The notes beneath the pieces were generated by a model. That model was not told where the DNA came from. It ran no database searches and saw nothing but the letters and a program-made list of their open reading frames with translations. This document shows positions 38,939 through 48,251 of a stretch of DNA of 64,000 nucleotides, piece by piece. The position numbers were made by a program, and so were the translations under genes. The stretch is from Micromonospora alfalfae (GTDB taxonomy: Bacteria; Actinomycetota; Actinomycetes; Mycobacteriales; Micromonosporaceae), in NCBI RefSeq assembly GCF_022230925.1, contig NZ_JAKKFH010000032.1, positions 1-64,000 of the forward strand, read 5' to 3'. The first letter of the stretch is position 1; the number at the start of each line of letters is the position of its first letter.

Positions 38939-41791
38939 TCACCCCTCGGCGAGCAGGTGGGCGGTGGGCAGTCGGCGGAGCACGGCGATCGGCACCACCA
39001 CCGACAGGGCGGAGACGGCGACGCCGAACACCAGGGCGGCTCCAGAACACCAGAGGATCGGAGCGGTGACGCCCCCGGCGAAGACCGCTGCCGCGCCAAG
39101 GCCGGCAGCGGCACCGAGCGTGCCACCGATGGCGCCCATGCCGACGGCCTCGATCACGACCAGCCGGTTCAGCATCGCGTCGGTCCAGCCGACGGCACCG
39201 AACAGGGCGAACTCGGCGGCGCGCTCGGAGATGTTGAGATAGAGCACGTCGGCGACCGACACGATGCCGAGCACGATCGTGACCGCGACGGCGATGTGAT
39301 CGACGGTGCGGGCCTGGAGGGTGACGGCATCACCGAGCAGGGTGCCGGTGATCGCCCCACGGAACGCGAACGTGATCGCCAACAACATGGTCAGGGCGGC
39401 CACCCCGATCATCAGACTCAGCGCGCCGAGGCTGGTCCGACCGGGAGTGCGGGCAAGGTTGGCCAGGGCGAGGGTAGCCAGCCCGCGCGGCGCCTGCCGG
39501 CGGAGGGCGAGACCCGAGACGGCGGGTCGGATGATCTCGCCGGGGTCCGGGCGGGCCGCCCGCCAGGCCGGCCAGCCGCCGGCGAGCAGGGCGAGGGCCA
39601 CTGCTGAGGGTACGGCGAGCAGCGTGTGGCTCCACGCGATGTTCAGCCCGAGACCGAGCGCGATCCCGAGCGCCAGCCCGCTGCCCGCGAGGCCCGCGGC
39701 GAGACCGATGCCGACGATCTCGATGAACATCAGCTGGAGAAGATGTCGTCGGCCCCATCCGAGGCAGGTGAGGATGCCGAACTCGGTGCGTCTGGCGCGG
39801 ATGGCGGCGGTGTTGGCATTGAGCACCGCCAGCGCGCACACCGCGAGCACCAGCACGGACAGCAGCACGCTCTTGCGGTCGGCCGCGCGGACAAGCACGG
39901 ACGCGACGCCCTTCTGCACCCAGGGCTCGGCCACGGCGAGGTCGGGCCGGCCGTAGTTGCCCGCCGGGTAGTGCACAGTCATCGCGGTGGGGGAGGACCC
40001 CAGGGTGATGTCGACCTGCAGGTCGGTGCGTTGCGCAATCTCCTCGGCGATCACACGGACCCGCTCCCGGGAGACCGGGTCGATGCCGACGTCTCCGGCC
40101 AGCCGGACGCGTACCACGCTGATCGGTGCGGTGGTGTTGAGTTGGTATTCCGGGTAGCTGGGCTCCGTGCTGTACGCGCCGGAGTCGAAGATGGCCGGCA
40201 GGGCCGCCATCGTGGTCAGCATCAGCGGTGGTTGGCTGAGCAGGCCGGTGACGTTCGAATTCGGGGCCAGGCGTCGGCCGCCCAGCGCCTGCCGTGACGC
40301 TTCGTCGGCGCCCTCGGCGCCCGGGTTGAAGTACGTGTCCATGGGCACCGCCGACAGCGCGCTGCCCAGCGAAACCTTGGCGGGGTCGAAGGTGCCCACC
40401 GCGCCCAGCGCAGCGTCAGGCATGCTCACGTCCCCGGGCTGCGGCTCGTACCCGTGGGCCAGGTTCCGGTGGGCGGCCACGCCACTGCGGACGCTGGTGT
40501 CCGCGAACTCCATCGGTACGTGCCGGGACGACCCGCCGTCGTCGGCCCCCTGGCCCCAGACCTTCAGGTCGTACGGATCCGGTTGGGCACGCAGACCGTC
40601 CCCGTCGCGCGTCGTCTTCGCCGGCCCGACGGTCCAGAACTGGTGGAGCCACATGGTGTTCGCCGTCGCCAAGTCGTATTCGACGCCCAGGTCTCCCGGG
40701 TGGAGCATCCGGTTGACCATGTCCTGGTACGGCTCCGCCACCGGCGTCGACTTCTGGGCGATCGGGGTGCCGGACTCGTCGCCGAGAGCCGCGCGTAGCC
40801 GCTGGTCGTCGGCGGACGTCCGGACCAGTTCGGTCGCGTCCGGGTTCAGGCGCTGCACGGTGACGTCGAGCGTCCTGTCGACCTGAGGTCGGTCCGCGAT
40901 GAGGATCGGGAGCACCGAGTAGGGGTACGGCATTCCGTCCAGTCGCCGCGACGTCGGCGCTTCGGCTGAGGTGAAGTATCGGCCCGAGGTGACGGCCTGG
41001 TCCAGTCCGGCCAGCGCGGCCTCCGACTCAGGGTCGACCGCGGCCATCAGGAGCGGCACCGTCCACGCCAACGTGACGGTCGGCCGCGTCGCCTTTCCCT
41101 CGCGATCCGTTGAACCCATGCCACCGACGCACGTCAACGACGATCGGGCGCGCAGGTCCGTTGGTGCGAGCCAGTCGTCCGTGGCGATGGCCGCCGACGC
41201 TGGGCAGATCTTGACCCGCTGGCCGTCGGCGTCGACCTCCTCCGGTGGTGGCAGGCCCCCGCCGCTCTTTAGCTCGCTGTTGGGCACCACGTCGAGCCGG
41301 TTGCGCGTCGCGTAGAGAAACGCCGGCCCGTCCGGGATCTGGCTCAGCCCGGCGTCCGTCACCCAGGTCGGCTGGACCCGCAACACCTGACGCTCGGCGG
41401 TCGGGTCAAGGTGGTCCGACAGGTCGACGGTCACGGGCACCGTGCGCATCACGTACCCGACCATCGCGACCGGTGCCGCCACCGACACCCCACGCACCGC
41501 CTGGATCTCGCGCCACTGATCGTGGGTGATGCCGCCACGCATACCCGCCAACTGGCCCGACTGGACCAGATTGCGTTCCTGCTCCAGCGGTAGCACCGCG
41601 TCCTTCGGGCGGACCAGAAGGTCGTAGACCGGGCGGTAGTTGGCGCTGACCGCGCCCACCGCATCCAGCCGGGACGTCACCGCGGCCCCGGTGAGCAGGG
41701 TGAACCCGGCTACCGCGACGGCGATCATCGAGAGCAGGGCCAGCGACCGGCGCAGCCGTACGCGCCATTGCGACGCGGCTATCCCCAGCAT
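38939..41791 (-). CDS. FtsX-like ABC permease with large extracellular domain
   Basis: Protein of 950 residues. One helix at about 15-38 is followed by about 600 extracytoplasmic residues (with two Cys near 196 and 222 that could pair). The first FtsX domain has its three helices around 650-760 (LLSVLVLAVCALAVLNANTAAI, RRTEFGILTCLGWGRRHLLQ). A second set is at 790-940 with the NISERAAEFALFGAVGWTDAMLNRLV signature. Such exporters handle lipoproteins, peptides or drugs, or transmit force to cell-wall enzymes; the substrate is unknown. Same operon as the ATPase. Confidence 0.9.
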   Translation of the reverse strand: MLGIAASQWRVRLRRSLALLSMIAVAVAGFTLLTGAAVTSRLDAVGAVSANYRPVYDLLVRPKDAVLPLEQERNLVQSGQLAGMRGGITHDQWREIQAVRGVSVAAPVAMVGYVMRTVPVTVDLSDHLDPTAERQVLRVQPTWVTDAGLSQIPDGPAFLYATRNRLDVVPNSELKSGGGLPPPEEVDADGQRVKICPASAAIATDDWLAPTDLRARSSLTCVGGMGSTDREGKATRPTVTLAWTVPLLMAAVDPESEAALAGLDQAVTSGRYFTSAEAPTSRRLDGMPYPYSVLPILIADRPQVDRTLDVTVQRLNPDATELVRTSADDQRLRAALGDESGTPIAQKSTPVAEPYQDMVNRMLHPGDLGVEYDLATANTMWLHQFWTVGPAKTTRDGDGLRAQPDPYDLKVWGQGADDGGSSRHVPMEFADTSVRSGVAAHRNLAHGYEPQPGDVSMPDAALGAVGTFDPAKVSLGSALSAVPMDTYFNPGAEGADEASRQALGGRRLAPNSNVTGLLSQPPLMLTTMAALPAIFDSGAYSTEPSYPEYQLNTTAPISVVRVRLAGDVGIDPVSRERVRVIAEEIAQRTDLQVDITLGSSPTAMTVHYPAGNYGRPDLAVAEPWVQKGVASVLVRAADRKSVLLSVLVLAVCALAVLNANTAAIRARRTEFGILTCLGWGRRHLLQLMFIEIVGIGLAAGLAGSGLALGIALGLGLNIAWSHTLLAVPSAVALALLAGGWPAWRAARPDPGEIIRPAVSGLALRRQAPRGLATLALANLARTPGRTSLGALSLMIGVAALTMLLAITFAFRGAITGTLLGDAVTLQARTVDHIAVAVTIVLGIVSVADVLYLNISERAAEFALFGAVGWTDAMLNRLVVIEAVGMGAIGGTLGAAAGLGAAAVFAGGVTAPILWCSGAALVFGVAVSALSVVVPIAVLRRLPTAHLLAEG

Positions 41792-41814
41792 CGACGCACC
41801 ATGCCCCCCATCGT

Positions 41815-42156
41815 GTGGCCTTCCAGCATGCTGCCGCCGACCGGACGGTGAGGCCCGCTCGGCGGCGGCGAATCGACGATGATCAGCAGCAGCCTACGGT
41901 TGTGGGGCACAGTATGGTGCCCAGCCTCGCGCACGGCGACCGCGTCCTGGTCCGCCGAACGTGGCGATTCCGGACCGGCGGCATCGTCGTCGCGCACCAT
42001 CAGGAGGGTGGGCGCCGGACCGCCGCTGGCTCTGGTGCGTCCGCCTGGCTCGTCAAGCGTCTCGCCGCGCTGCCGGGCGACGGTATTCCGGGGGCGGTCG
42101 CCCCGGCCGTCGGCGGTGGGGTGCGGCGGGTGCCGGCCGGTATTGCCGAGCCATAG
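41815..42156 (+). pseudogene. S26 signal-peptidase-like gene, probably 3'-truncated
   Basis: An open frame of 113 codons contains VVGHSMVPSLAHGDRVLVRRTWRFRTGGIVV, with the catalytic Ser of SMVPSL, and WLVKRLAALPGDGIP with the catalytic Lys. These are boxes B and D of type I signal peptidases. Box E (GDN-x-x-S-x-DSR), normally 20-30 residues later, is missing; the frame ends VRRVPAGIAEP. No membrane helix precedes the Ser, as in short actinobacterial S26 proteins. The start is uncertain (GTG 41815 is the first). It may be decayed or an unusual short enzyme. Confidence 0.5.
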
Positions 42157-42213
42157 GTGCGCATCTATAGTTGCGCGGATCACAACAATCATGGCCGTGG
42201 TGACGCGGCGGGG

Positions 42214-42233
42214 TCGTCGAAGCGCTTCGACGA
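42214..42233. promoter_or_regulatory. 20-bp LacI-type palindrome upstream of GH3
   Basis: TCGTCGAAGCGCTTCGACGA is a perfect palindrome with the central CG typical of LacI-family operators that control sugar hydrolases. It lies 118 bp before the GH3 start. No lacI gene is adjacent. Confidence 0.7.
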
Positions 42234-42284
42234 TTCGTCGTACAGGCCCGTCAGCCGGGTGTCGGGCCTGGTCACGTCGGTCTG

Positions 42285-42328
42285 GGCGCCCGCTGGGCGT
42301 CTGTCGCTCGGCGCCCGCTGGGCGTCTG
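42285..42328 (+). repeat. Two 19-bp direct repeats in the GH3 leader
   Basis: GGCGCCCGCTGGGCGTCTG occurs at 42285-42303 and 42310-42328, a 25-bp period, just before the ribosome-binding site of the GH3 gene. Each unit can itself fold (GCCC...GGGC). Confidence 0.7.
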
Positions 42329-42351
42329 CCGTACGACATGAGGAGAACCGC

Positions 42352-45336
42352 ATGCGGAACTGGCGCCTTCGGCGCGGAATCACCGCGCTCGCGCTCGCCC
42401 TGCTCGCCCTACCGGCCGTCCCCGGCACCGCGCTCGCCGAGCCCACCTACCCGTTCCGAGATCCCGACCTACCCGTGCAGGCCCGGGTCGACGACCTGCT
42501 CGGCCGCCTCACCCTGGACGAGAAGATCTCCTGGCTGCACCAGTACCAGCCGGCCGTTCCCCGGTTGGGCATCGGCCTGTTCAAGACCGGCACCGAGGCG
42601 CTGCACGGGGTGGCCTGGTCCACCGACATCGACAACAACGGCGCTGTGGTCAAGGCCCGCGGCACAACCTTCCCCCAGCCGGTGGGCATGGCCAGCACCT
42701 GGAACACCGAGCTGATCCGGCAGGTCGGTTCGGCCGTCGGCGACGAGGCGCGCGGCTACCACGCGCAGAACCCCCGGGTCTGGGGGCTCAACCTCTGGGC
42801 GCCGGTGGTCAACCTGCTGCGCGACCCCCGGTGGGGCCGCAACGAGGAGGGCTACTCCGAGGATCCGCTGCTCACCGGGGCCATCTCCACCGCCTACGGG
42901 TCGGGAATGACCGGCGGTGACCCGAACCACCTGAAGAGCGCGCCGACGCTCAAGCACTACCTGGCCTACAACAACGAGGTCCGTCGGGACGTGACCTCCT
43001 CGAACGTGCCGCCTCGGGTGCTCAACGAGTACGACCGCGCCGCCTTCAAACCGGCCATCGCCGCCGACGCGGCGACCGGGATGATGGCCGCGTACAACCT
43101 GGTGAACGGTCGTCCGGCCACAGTCGACCCGGACCTGGACACTGTTGTCCGCGGCTGGACCGACCAGACCCTGATGAACGTCACCGACGCCTGGGCGCCG
43201 AACAACCTGGTGAACTCGCAGCAGTACTACCCCACCCAGGCCGAGGCGAACGCGGCGATCATCAAGGCCGGACTCAGCAGCTTCATCACCGACGACACGA
43301 ACGCCCAGCCCACCATCACCGCCATCAAGCAGGCCCTCGCCACCGGCCTGCTCACCGAGGCGGACATCGACGCCCGGATCCGGGACATCCTGAGCATCCG
43401 GTTCCGGCTGGGTGAGTTCGACCCGGGCGGCGGCCGGTACGGCGGCATCACCCCTGACGTCATCAACAGCCCCCAACACCAGCGACTGGCCCGGCAGGCC
43501 GCCGGTGAGGCGATGGTGCTGCTGAAGAACGAGCGGCAGGCGCTACCGCTGAACCCGGCCCGGACCCGCAAGGTGGCGGTGCTCGGCCCGCTGGCCGACA
43601 CCCTCTACTCCGACTGGTACGGCGCAGACCTGCCCTACCAGGTGACGGCGCTGGACGGCATCCGCGAACGGCTGGGCAGCTCGGCCAGTGTGAACGGGCT
43701 CGACGGGGCGGACCGGATCGCCCTGAAGGACACGGCGACCGGCCGGTACGTCTCGGCCACCGGCACCACCGACGCCAACCCGGTCCTCGGGACCGGCGCG
43801 ACCCCGGCGCTCGTCGCCCAGTTCGACGTTGTCGACTGGGGACAGGACGTGGTGACGCTGCGCAACGCCGCCAACGGCCGCTACCTCGGCTACAACTGGG
43901 GGCCGTTCGTCACCCGTGACGAACAACCGAACGGCTGGTACGTCCAGCAGCAGTTCAAGCTGGAGCCGCAGGCCGACGGAACTGTGGTGCTGCGCTACGT
44001 CGGCTACGAGACCAAGGAGAGCTGGTTCGGTGCCGACACGTACGTGACGATCGGTGACGACGGTGCCCTCAAGCTCGGCGCATCGACCCCGGCCGCCGCG
44101 ACCCACTTCAGTCGTGAGTTGATCAGCAGCGGAATCGACAGGGCAGTTGCGGCGGCCAAGGCTGCCGACACCGCCGTGCTGGTGGTCGGCAGCAACCCGT
44201 TCATCAACGGCCGCGAGGCGCACGACCGGACCTCGACGGCGCTGAGTGCCGGCCAGGAGGCGCTGGTCAAGGCCGTCGCCGCTGCCAACCCGCGGACCGT
44301 GCTCGTGCTCCAGACCAGCTACCCGGTCACCATCCGATGGGAGCAGGAGCACGTACCCGCCATCGTCTGGACCACCCACGCGGGAGCGGAGACCGGTCAC
44401 GCCGTCGCCGACGTCCTCTTCGGCGACCGCAACCCGTCCGGCCGGCTCACCCAGACCTGGTACCGCTCGGACTCGCAACTACCGCCGGACCTGCTGGAGT
44501 ACGACATCATCTCGTCCGGGCAGACCTACCTGTACAGCCGCGCGAAGCCGCTCTACCCGTTCGGCCACGGGCTGTCGTACACCCGCTTCCGGTACGGCCA
44601 ACTGCGTACCGGTGCGCAGTCGGTAGCCGCCGACGGCACCATCACGGCCAGTGTCGACGTGACGAACGTCGGCAGCCGGGCCGGGACCGAGGTCGTCCAG
44701 CTCTACACCCACCAGCGCACCTCGCGGGACACCACCCCGATCCGCCAGCTCAAGGCGTTCCAACAGGTGAAACTCGCGCCCGGGCAGACCCGTACGGTGA
44801 CCCTGCGCCTGCCCGCCGCGGACCTGGCGCACTGGGACGTCACCCGCAGCAGGTGGGTGGTCGAGTCGTCGGTCCACGACCTGATGGTCGGGGCGTCCGT
44901 CGAGGACATCCGGGCCCGCGCCGCCGTCCGGGTCCGCGGTGAGACCATCCCGGCCCGCGACCTGTCCCGGCCCACCAGGGCAGAGAACTTCGACAGGTAC
45001 GCGGGGGTCCGGCTCGTCGACGAGACGAAACCCAGCGGTACGGCGGTCGGTGCCACCGCCGCCGGTCAGTGGATCTCCTTCGACGGTTCCGCGCTGCGTG
45101 CCGGCGCGGGCACCTTCAGCGCGAAGGTCGCCAAGGCCGGTGCGGGTGCCGGCACGATCCAGATCCGGACGGGGTCGCCCACCGGCCGGCTGCTCGGCAC
45201 GGCCACGGTGCCCAGCACCGGCGACGACTACCGCTACGTCAGCACCAGCACCGAGTTGACCCGGGCCGTCGGCACCCACGACGTGTACCTGGTGTTCGAC
45301 TCCCCGCTGCGGCTGGCCGAGTTTTCCATCAGGTGA
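42352..45336 (+). CDS. Secreted GH3 beta-glycosidase with inserted beta-trefoil-like and CBM6-like domains
   Basis: Protein of 994 residues. A signal peptide (cleavage near ALA|EP) leads into the GH3 TIM barrel (about 30-370), with the nucleophile Asp probably D279 in NVTDAWAP. The alpha/beta sandwich starts near 380 (GEAMVLLKNERQALPLNP). It is interrupted at about 454-590 by a domain like fascin/ricin-B trefoils (ALKDTATGRYVSATGT, LRNAANGRYLGYNWGP), then resumes with VLVVGSNPFINGREAHDR and PFGHGLSYT. An FN3-like domain (about 750-865) and a CBM6-like tail (GRLLGTATVPSTGDDYRYV) finish it. Likely releases glucose or xylose from oligosaccharides outside the cell. ATG 42352 follows GAGGAGA. Controlled perhaps by the LacI-type palindrome upstream. 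Confidence 0.93.
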   Translation: MRNWRLRRGITALALALLALPAVPGTALAEPTYPFRDPDLPVQARVDDLLGRLTLDEKISWLHQYQPAVPRLGIGLFKTGTEALHGVAWSTDIDNNGAVVKARGTTFPQPVGMASTWNTELIRQVGSAVGDEARGYHAQNPRVWGLNLWAPVVNLLRDPRWGRNEEGYSEDPLLTGAISTAYGSGMTGGDPNHLKSAPTLKHYLAYNNEVRRDVTSSNVPPRVLNEYDRAAFKPAIAADAATGMMAAYNLVNGRPATVDPDLDTVVRGWTDQTLMNVTDAWAPNNLVNSQQYYPTQAEANAAIIKAGLSSFITDDTNAQPTITAIKQALATGLLTEADIDARIRDILSIRFRLGEFDPGGGRYGGITPDVINSPQHQRLARQAAGEAMVLLKNERQALPLNPARTRKVAVLGPLADTLYSDWYGADLPYQVTALDGIRERLGSSASVNGLDGADRIALKDTATGRYVSATGTTDANPVLGTGATPALVAQFDVVDWGQDVVTLRNAANGRYLGYNWGPFVTRDEQPNGWYVQQQFKLEPQADGTVVLRYVGYETKESWFGADTYVTIGDDGALKLGASTPAAATHFSRELISSGIDRAVAAAKAADTAVLVVGSNPFINGREAHDRTSTALSAGQEALVKAVAAANPRTVLVLQTSYPVTIRWEQEHVPAIVWTTHAGAETGHAVADVLFGDRNPSGRLTQTWYRSDSQLPPDLLEYDIISSGQTYLYSRAKPLYPFGHGLSYTRFRYGQLRTGAQSVAADGTITASVDVTNVGSRAGTEVVQLYTHQRTSRDTTPIRQLKAFQQVKLAPGQTRTVTLRLPAADLAHWDVTRSRWVVESSVHDLMVGASVEDIRARAAVRVRGETIPARDLSRPTRAENFDRYAGVRLVDETKPSGTAVGATAAGQWISFDGSALRAGAGTFSAKVAKAGAGAGTIQIRTGSPTGRLLGTATVPSTGDDYRYVSTSTELTRAVGTHDVYLVFDSPLRLAEFSIR

Positions 45337-45342
45337 CCGAGG

Positions 45343-45375
45343 CCGGGGCCGGGTCGATCGTCGACCCGGCCCCGG
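45343..45375. terminator. Bidirectional terminator between GH3 and cotH
   Basis: Perfect 15-bp arms (CCGGGGCCGGGTCGA and its complement) around TCG, between convergent genes. Confidence 0.8.
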
Positions 45376-45387
45376 GCCTGTGGCTGG

Positions 45388-47433
45388 TCAACTCGCCGTG
45401 CAGGTCAACGTCGGTGTGCTGGGCGTGCCTGTGGACGAGCCGAGGAACCCGAACGCGGTGCTGGCGCCGGCACCGAGTGCCCCGTTGTAGGCGACGTTGC
45501 GGGCGGTGACCGTCGAGCCCTGGCTGGTGACTGTCGCGTTCCAGGCCTGGGCGATGCTCTGGCCACCGGCGAAGGTCCACGTCACGGTCCAGTTGCTGAT
45601 CGCCGAGGTTCCCGCGGTGACCCGTACCTCGCCCTGGAAGCCGCCGGTCCACTGGCTGGTCACCGCGTACGTCGCGGTGCAGCCGGCCGCCGGCGGCGGG
45701 GTGGTGGTCGGTGGCGTGGTGGGTGGTGGGGTCGTGGGAGGCGGCGTGGTGACGGACCCGCCCCAGCCGGCGGTGGAATCCAACCAGGCGGCGCGCCGCA
45801 GCATCCAGTCCCGCATGACCTGGACCTGCCCCTGCCAGGTGGGCGAGGTCGGGGTGCGGAAGAAGCTGACGGTCGGCGACGTCAGGTTGGGCCAGCGTTG
45901 GAAGTTGCGCTGGGCCGCGTTGGTCAGCGGGGTCGCGAGAGCGTTGATCCGGGTCTGGAGCGCGACGTCGGAGAGCAGGCCCCGTCGCAGCGTCTGCCAG
46001 CGCGCTCGGGCCTGGTTGACGAACGCGGGGTCGCGCAGCAACTGGGCGAACCAGTCGTTGGGCAACGGTTGCCGGGTCTGCTGGTGCTGCCAGCCCGACA
46101 CCTGGTCGTTGCCGAAGAACCCACCGACGCCGAAGCTGAGGTCGAAGTCCCACAGCGGACCCGCGAAGATCTTGCTGTCCCGGTCCTTGTAGAAGTGCGA
46201 GCTGCGGACGTAGGCGTCCATCTCCCGGCTCAGCTCGTTGACGATCATGAGGTCGATGAACGAGTCGACGTCGATGTACTTGCGGTATCCGGTGGTCGGG
46301 TCGGCGAAGTTCGACGAGTGCAGCACGTCGTTGAACTCCTGGAGGTGACCGCGCAACCAGTCCCGTTGCTGCGGTTGCAGGGGCGACGGGTCGGCGACCT
46401 CAAGGTAGTTCCAACAGGTGGCCGCCGGCCCGGTGCACGGCAACGTTGGCTCCTCGGCCGCCATCCACTCGAACTTCCAGATGTACCCGCCCTGGATCTT
46501 CGGCAGTGTCACATCGTCGGAGTCCAACTGCTTGAGGTCGAGACGATCCTTGGAGTTCTTGATCGTCTCCATGAACATGTAGACGCCCATGTAGTCGCTG
46601 GCGCCCACCGGGCCGGCGTCCGTGTTGAGGTAGAACTCGGCGAACCGGTAGCGCGGAGCCGGCAGCCCCATCTCGCGTCCGAGGTCGTAGACGAGCGCCT
46701 CGCGGATCAGCGCCTTGTCGGGGAACGGGCCGCGCAACACCCAGTCGGAGTCGGCGGGCATACCCAGCACCGGGTGGTCGGCGTCGTCGTCCTCGTTGTC
46801 CCAGAACTCGACTCGGAACGGCGTCTTCTCGAATGTCGCCGACGAGTTGCCGCGCAGCCGGAATCCCGCTCGGGTGCTGAGCGTCGGGGCGGCCGCCAAC
46901 GATGTGGTGCCGCCGCCCGTCGGTTCGAAGATCATTGTGGTGGCGTCGAAGTACTCACGGTCGGGCCGGCCGGCGCCGTAGGAGTCGATCAGCACCACCG
47001 GCAGGTCGTGGGCGGTGGTGACGTTCTGGGCGGCGTACATGGCGGTGCCGGGCGCACCCGTCGGTGTCTGGCCGACGAACGCCTGTGCCCGCAACTGGGT
47101 GGTGCGGGTGAAGCGCAGCGCCGAGCCCGAATAGAGCGACGACTGGGCGGTGGGCGGTTGCCCGTTTGTGGTGTAGCGGATCTGGGCGCCGCTGACCGTG
47201 CTGCTCAGCGTCACCGCCACCTCGCCTTGGAAGGTGCCGCTGGGCACCGAGAAGATGATGTCCCCGACCAGGTCGTCCGCCGCGGCGGCATCGGTGGCCG
47301 GGGTGCCGGCGAGGAGTTCGGCGCCGGCCGGCGGCGAAGACACCACGAGCAGGCCTGCGACGAACACGGCGGTGGCGGCGATCCCGGCGGCACGAAGGGC
47401 CGCCACCGGAAGACCTGTGGTGCGGGTGGTCAT
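45388..47433 (-). CDS. Secreted CotH-type kinase with CBM2 cellulose-binding domain
   Basis: Protein of 681 residues. Signal peptide (cleavage near PAGA|EL), then a chitobiase-C-terminal-like domain (about 55-120, GTFQGEVAVTLSSTVSGAQIRYTTNGQPP). The CotH domain (about 135-510) has RLRGNSSATFEKTPFRVEF, YMGVYMFMETIKNSKDRL, GGYIWKFEW and the metal-site GPLWDFDLSFG. A Thr/Pro linker (TTPPPTTPP) leads to a CBM2 (about 585-681) with spaced Trp and a terminal Cys pair. CotH proteins are atypical secreted protein kinases in spore formers. The ATG at 47433 overlaps the VTC stop; GTG 47439 is an alternative closer to AGGAGG. Third gene of the DUF4956-VTC-CotH operon. Confidence 0.92.
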   Translation of the reverse strand: MTTRTTGLPVAALRAAGIAATAVFVAGLLVVSSPPAGAELLAGTPATDAAAADDLVGDIIFSVPSGTFQGEVAVTLSSTVSGAQIRYTTNGQPPTAQSSLYSGSALRFTRTTQLRAQAFVGQTPTGAPGTAMYAAQNVTTAHDLPVVLIDSYGAGRPDREYFDATTMIFEPTGGGTTSLAAAPTLSTRAGFRLRGNSSATFEKTPFRVEFWDNEDDDADHPVLGMPADSDWVLRGPFPDKALIREALVYDLGREMGLPAPRYRFAEFYLNTDAGPVGASDYMGVYMFMETIKNSKDRLDLKQLDSDDVTLPKIQGGYIWKFEWMAAEEPTLPCTGPAATCWNYLEVADPSPLQPQQRDWLRGHLQEFNDVLHSSNFADPTTGYRKYIDVDSFIDLMIVNELSREMDAYVRSSHFYKDRDSKIFAGPLWDFDLSFGVGGFFGNDQVSGWQHQQTRQPLPNDWFAQLLRDPAFVNQARARWQTLRRGLLSDVALQTRINALATPLTNAAQRNFQRWPNLTSPTVSFFRTPTSPTWQGQVQVMRDWMLRRAAWLDSTAGWGGSVTTPPPTTPPPTTPPTTTPPPAAGCTATYAVTSQWTGGFQGEVRVTAGTSAISNWTVTWTFAGGQSIAQAWNATVTSQGSTVTARNVAYNGALGAGASTAFGFLGSSTGTPSTPTLTCTAS

Positions 47434-48251
47434 GAGCACGATGCCTCCTGTTCTGATCGGGTGGGAACTGTCAACTCCAGGAGTGCCGAGGACGGGTCGG
47501 CGCGGAAGTGGCGGCGTAGCGTCCGTCGCCACGGCACGTCTGGAAGGTCCAGGCGGAGAGCCGCGAGGCCGGTGGCGTACTTCGAGATGCGTACGGGTCG
47601 GGTCCCGCGTTGCCACAGCGCGCGGTCGACCAGCGAGGGGGCCGAGCTGGTCTTGGTCTCGACCACGGCGATGCCGGGCAGTCGCAGTGTGCGGTCACCG
47701 TCCTGCCAGGTGAGCCCGGTGTCGATGGTGACCCGGCTCGCGGTTGCGGGCAGCAGCAGAGTGGAGCGACGGTAGCTGGTGACCAGCACCGGTTCGAGCG
47801 GACTGCCGGTGAGATTGGACAGGATCGACTCCCGGTCCAGCACCTCGTTCACGAACCCGCGACCGGACCGGACGGTGCGGCGGTCCTCGGCGAGATACGG
47901 CAGTCGGTGTTTGGTGACCTGTCCGCGTGCTCCGCTGATCTTCACTTCCAGCCAGCACTGGGCGGAGTCGAGGTAGGTCCGGGTCCGTACCTTGAAGCGC
48001 CTGCGCCGCCGGTACGCGGCGCAGTGGTAGCTGGCCAGGCAGGGCGTGTCGAAGTACACGGACTCATACCGAAAACTGCGTTCACCATCGATGTCCAGCA
48101 CCCGGGCGTACGGGGTGAGGTGGTCCAGCAGGTGCGGCAACTCGTCCACCGCGATGACGTACTTGCGGTCCACCCTGCACTGCAGCGCCGCCCGGTCGAT
48201 CACCTCGGCGAGTGCGATCGGCGTCAGCGTCGCCAGCTGTGGCGCGCTCAT
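47430..48251 (-). CDS. VTC-domain (polyphosphate polymerase-like) protein
   Basis: Protein of 273 residues with the VTC tunnel-fold residues: RVDRKYVI, RYESVYFDTPCLASYH, RRRRRFKVRTRTYLDSAQCWLEVKI, PVLVTSYRRSTLLLP, VTIDTGL and VVETKTSS with the metal-binding Glu, then KYATGLAAL. In yeast VTC4 this fold makes polyphosphate from ATP. No membrane helix of its own; the neighbouring DUF4956 protein may supply it. It overlaps both neighbours by ATGA. Confidence 0.92.
   Translation of the reverse strand: MSAPQLATLTPIALAEVIDRAALQCRVDRKYVIAVDELPHLLDHLTPYARVLDIDGERSFRYESVYFDTPCLASYHCAAYRRRRRFKVRTRTYLDSAQCWLEVKISGARGQVTKHRLPYLAEDRRTVRSGRGFVNEVLDRESILSNLTGSPLEPVLVTSYRRSTLLLPATASRVTIDTGLTWQDGDRTLRLPGIAVVETKTSSAPSLVDRALWQRGTRPVRISKYATGLAALRLDLPDVPWRRTLRRHFRADPSSALLELTVPTRSEQEASCS

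Noticed and set aside
45898..47775. 625-codon plus-strand frame
   Set aside because: Antisense to CotH, which has clear domains and a signal peptide.
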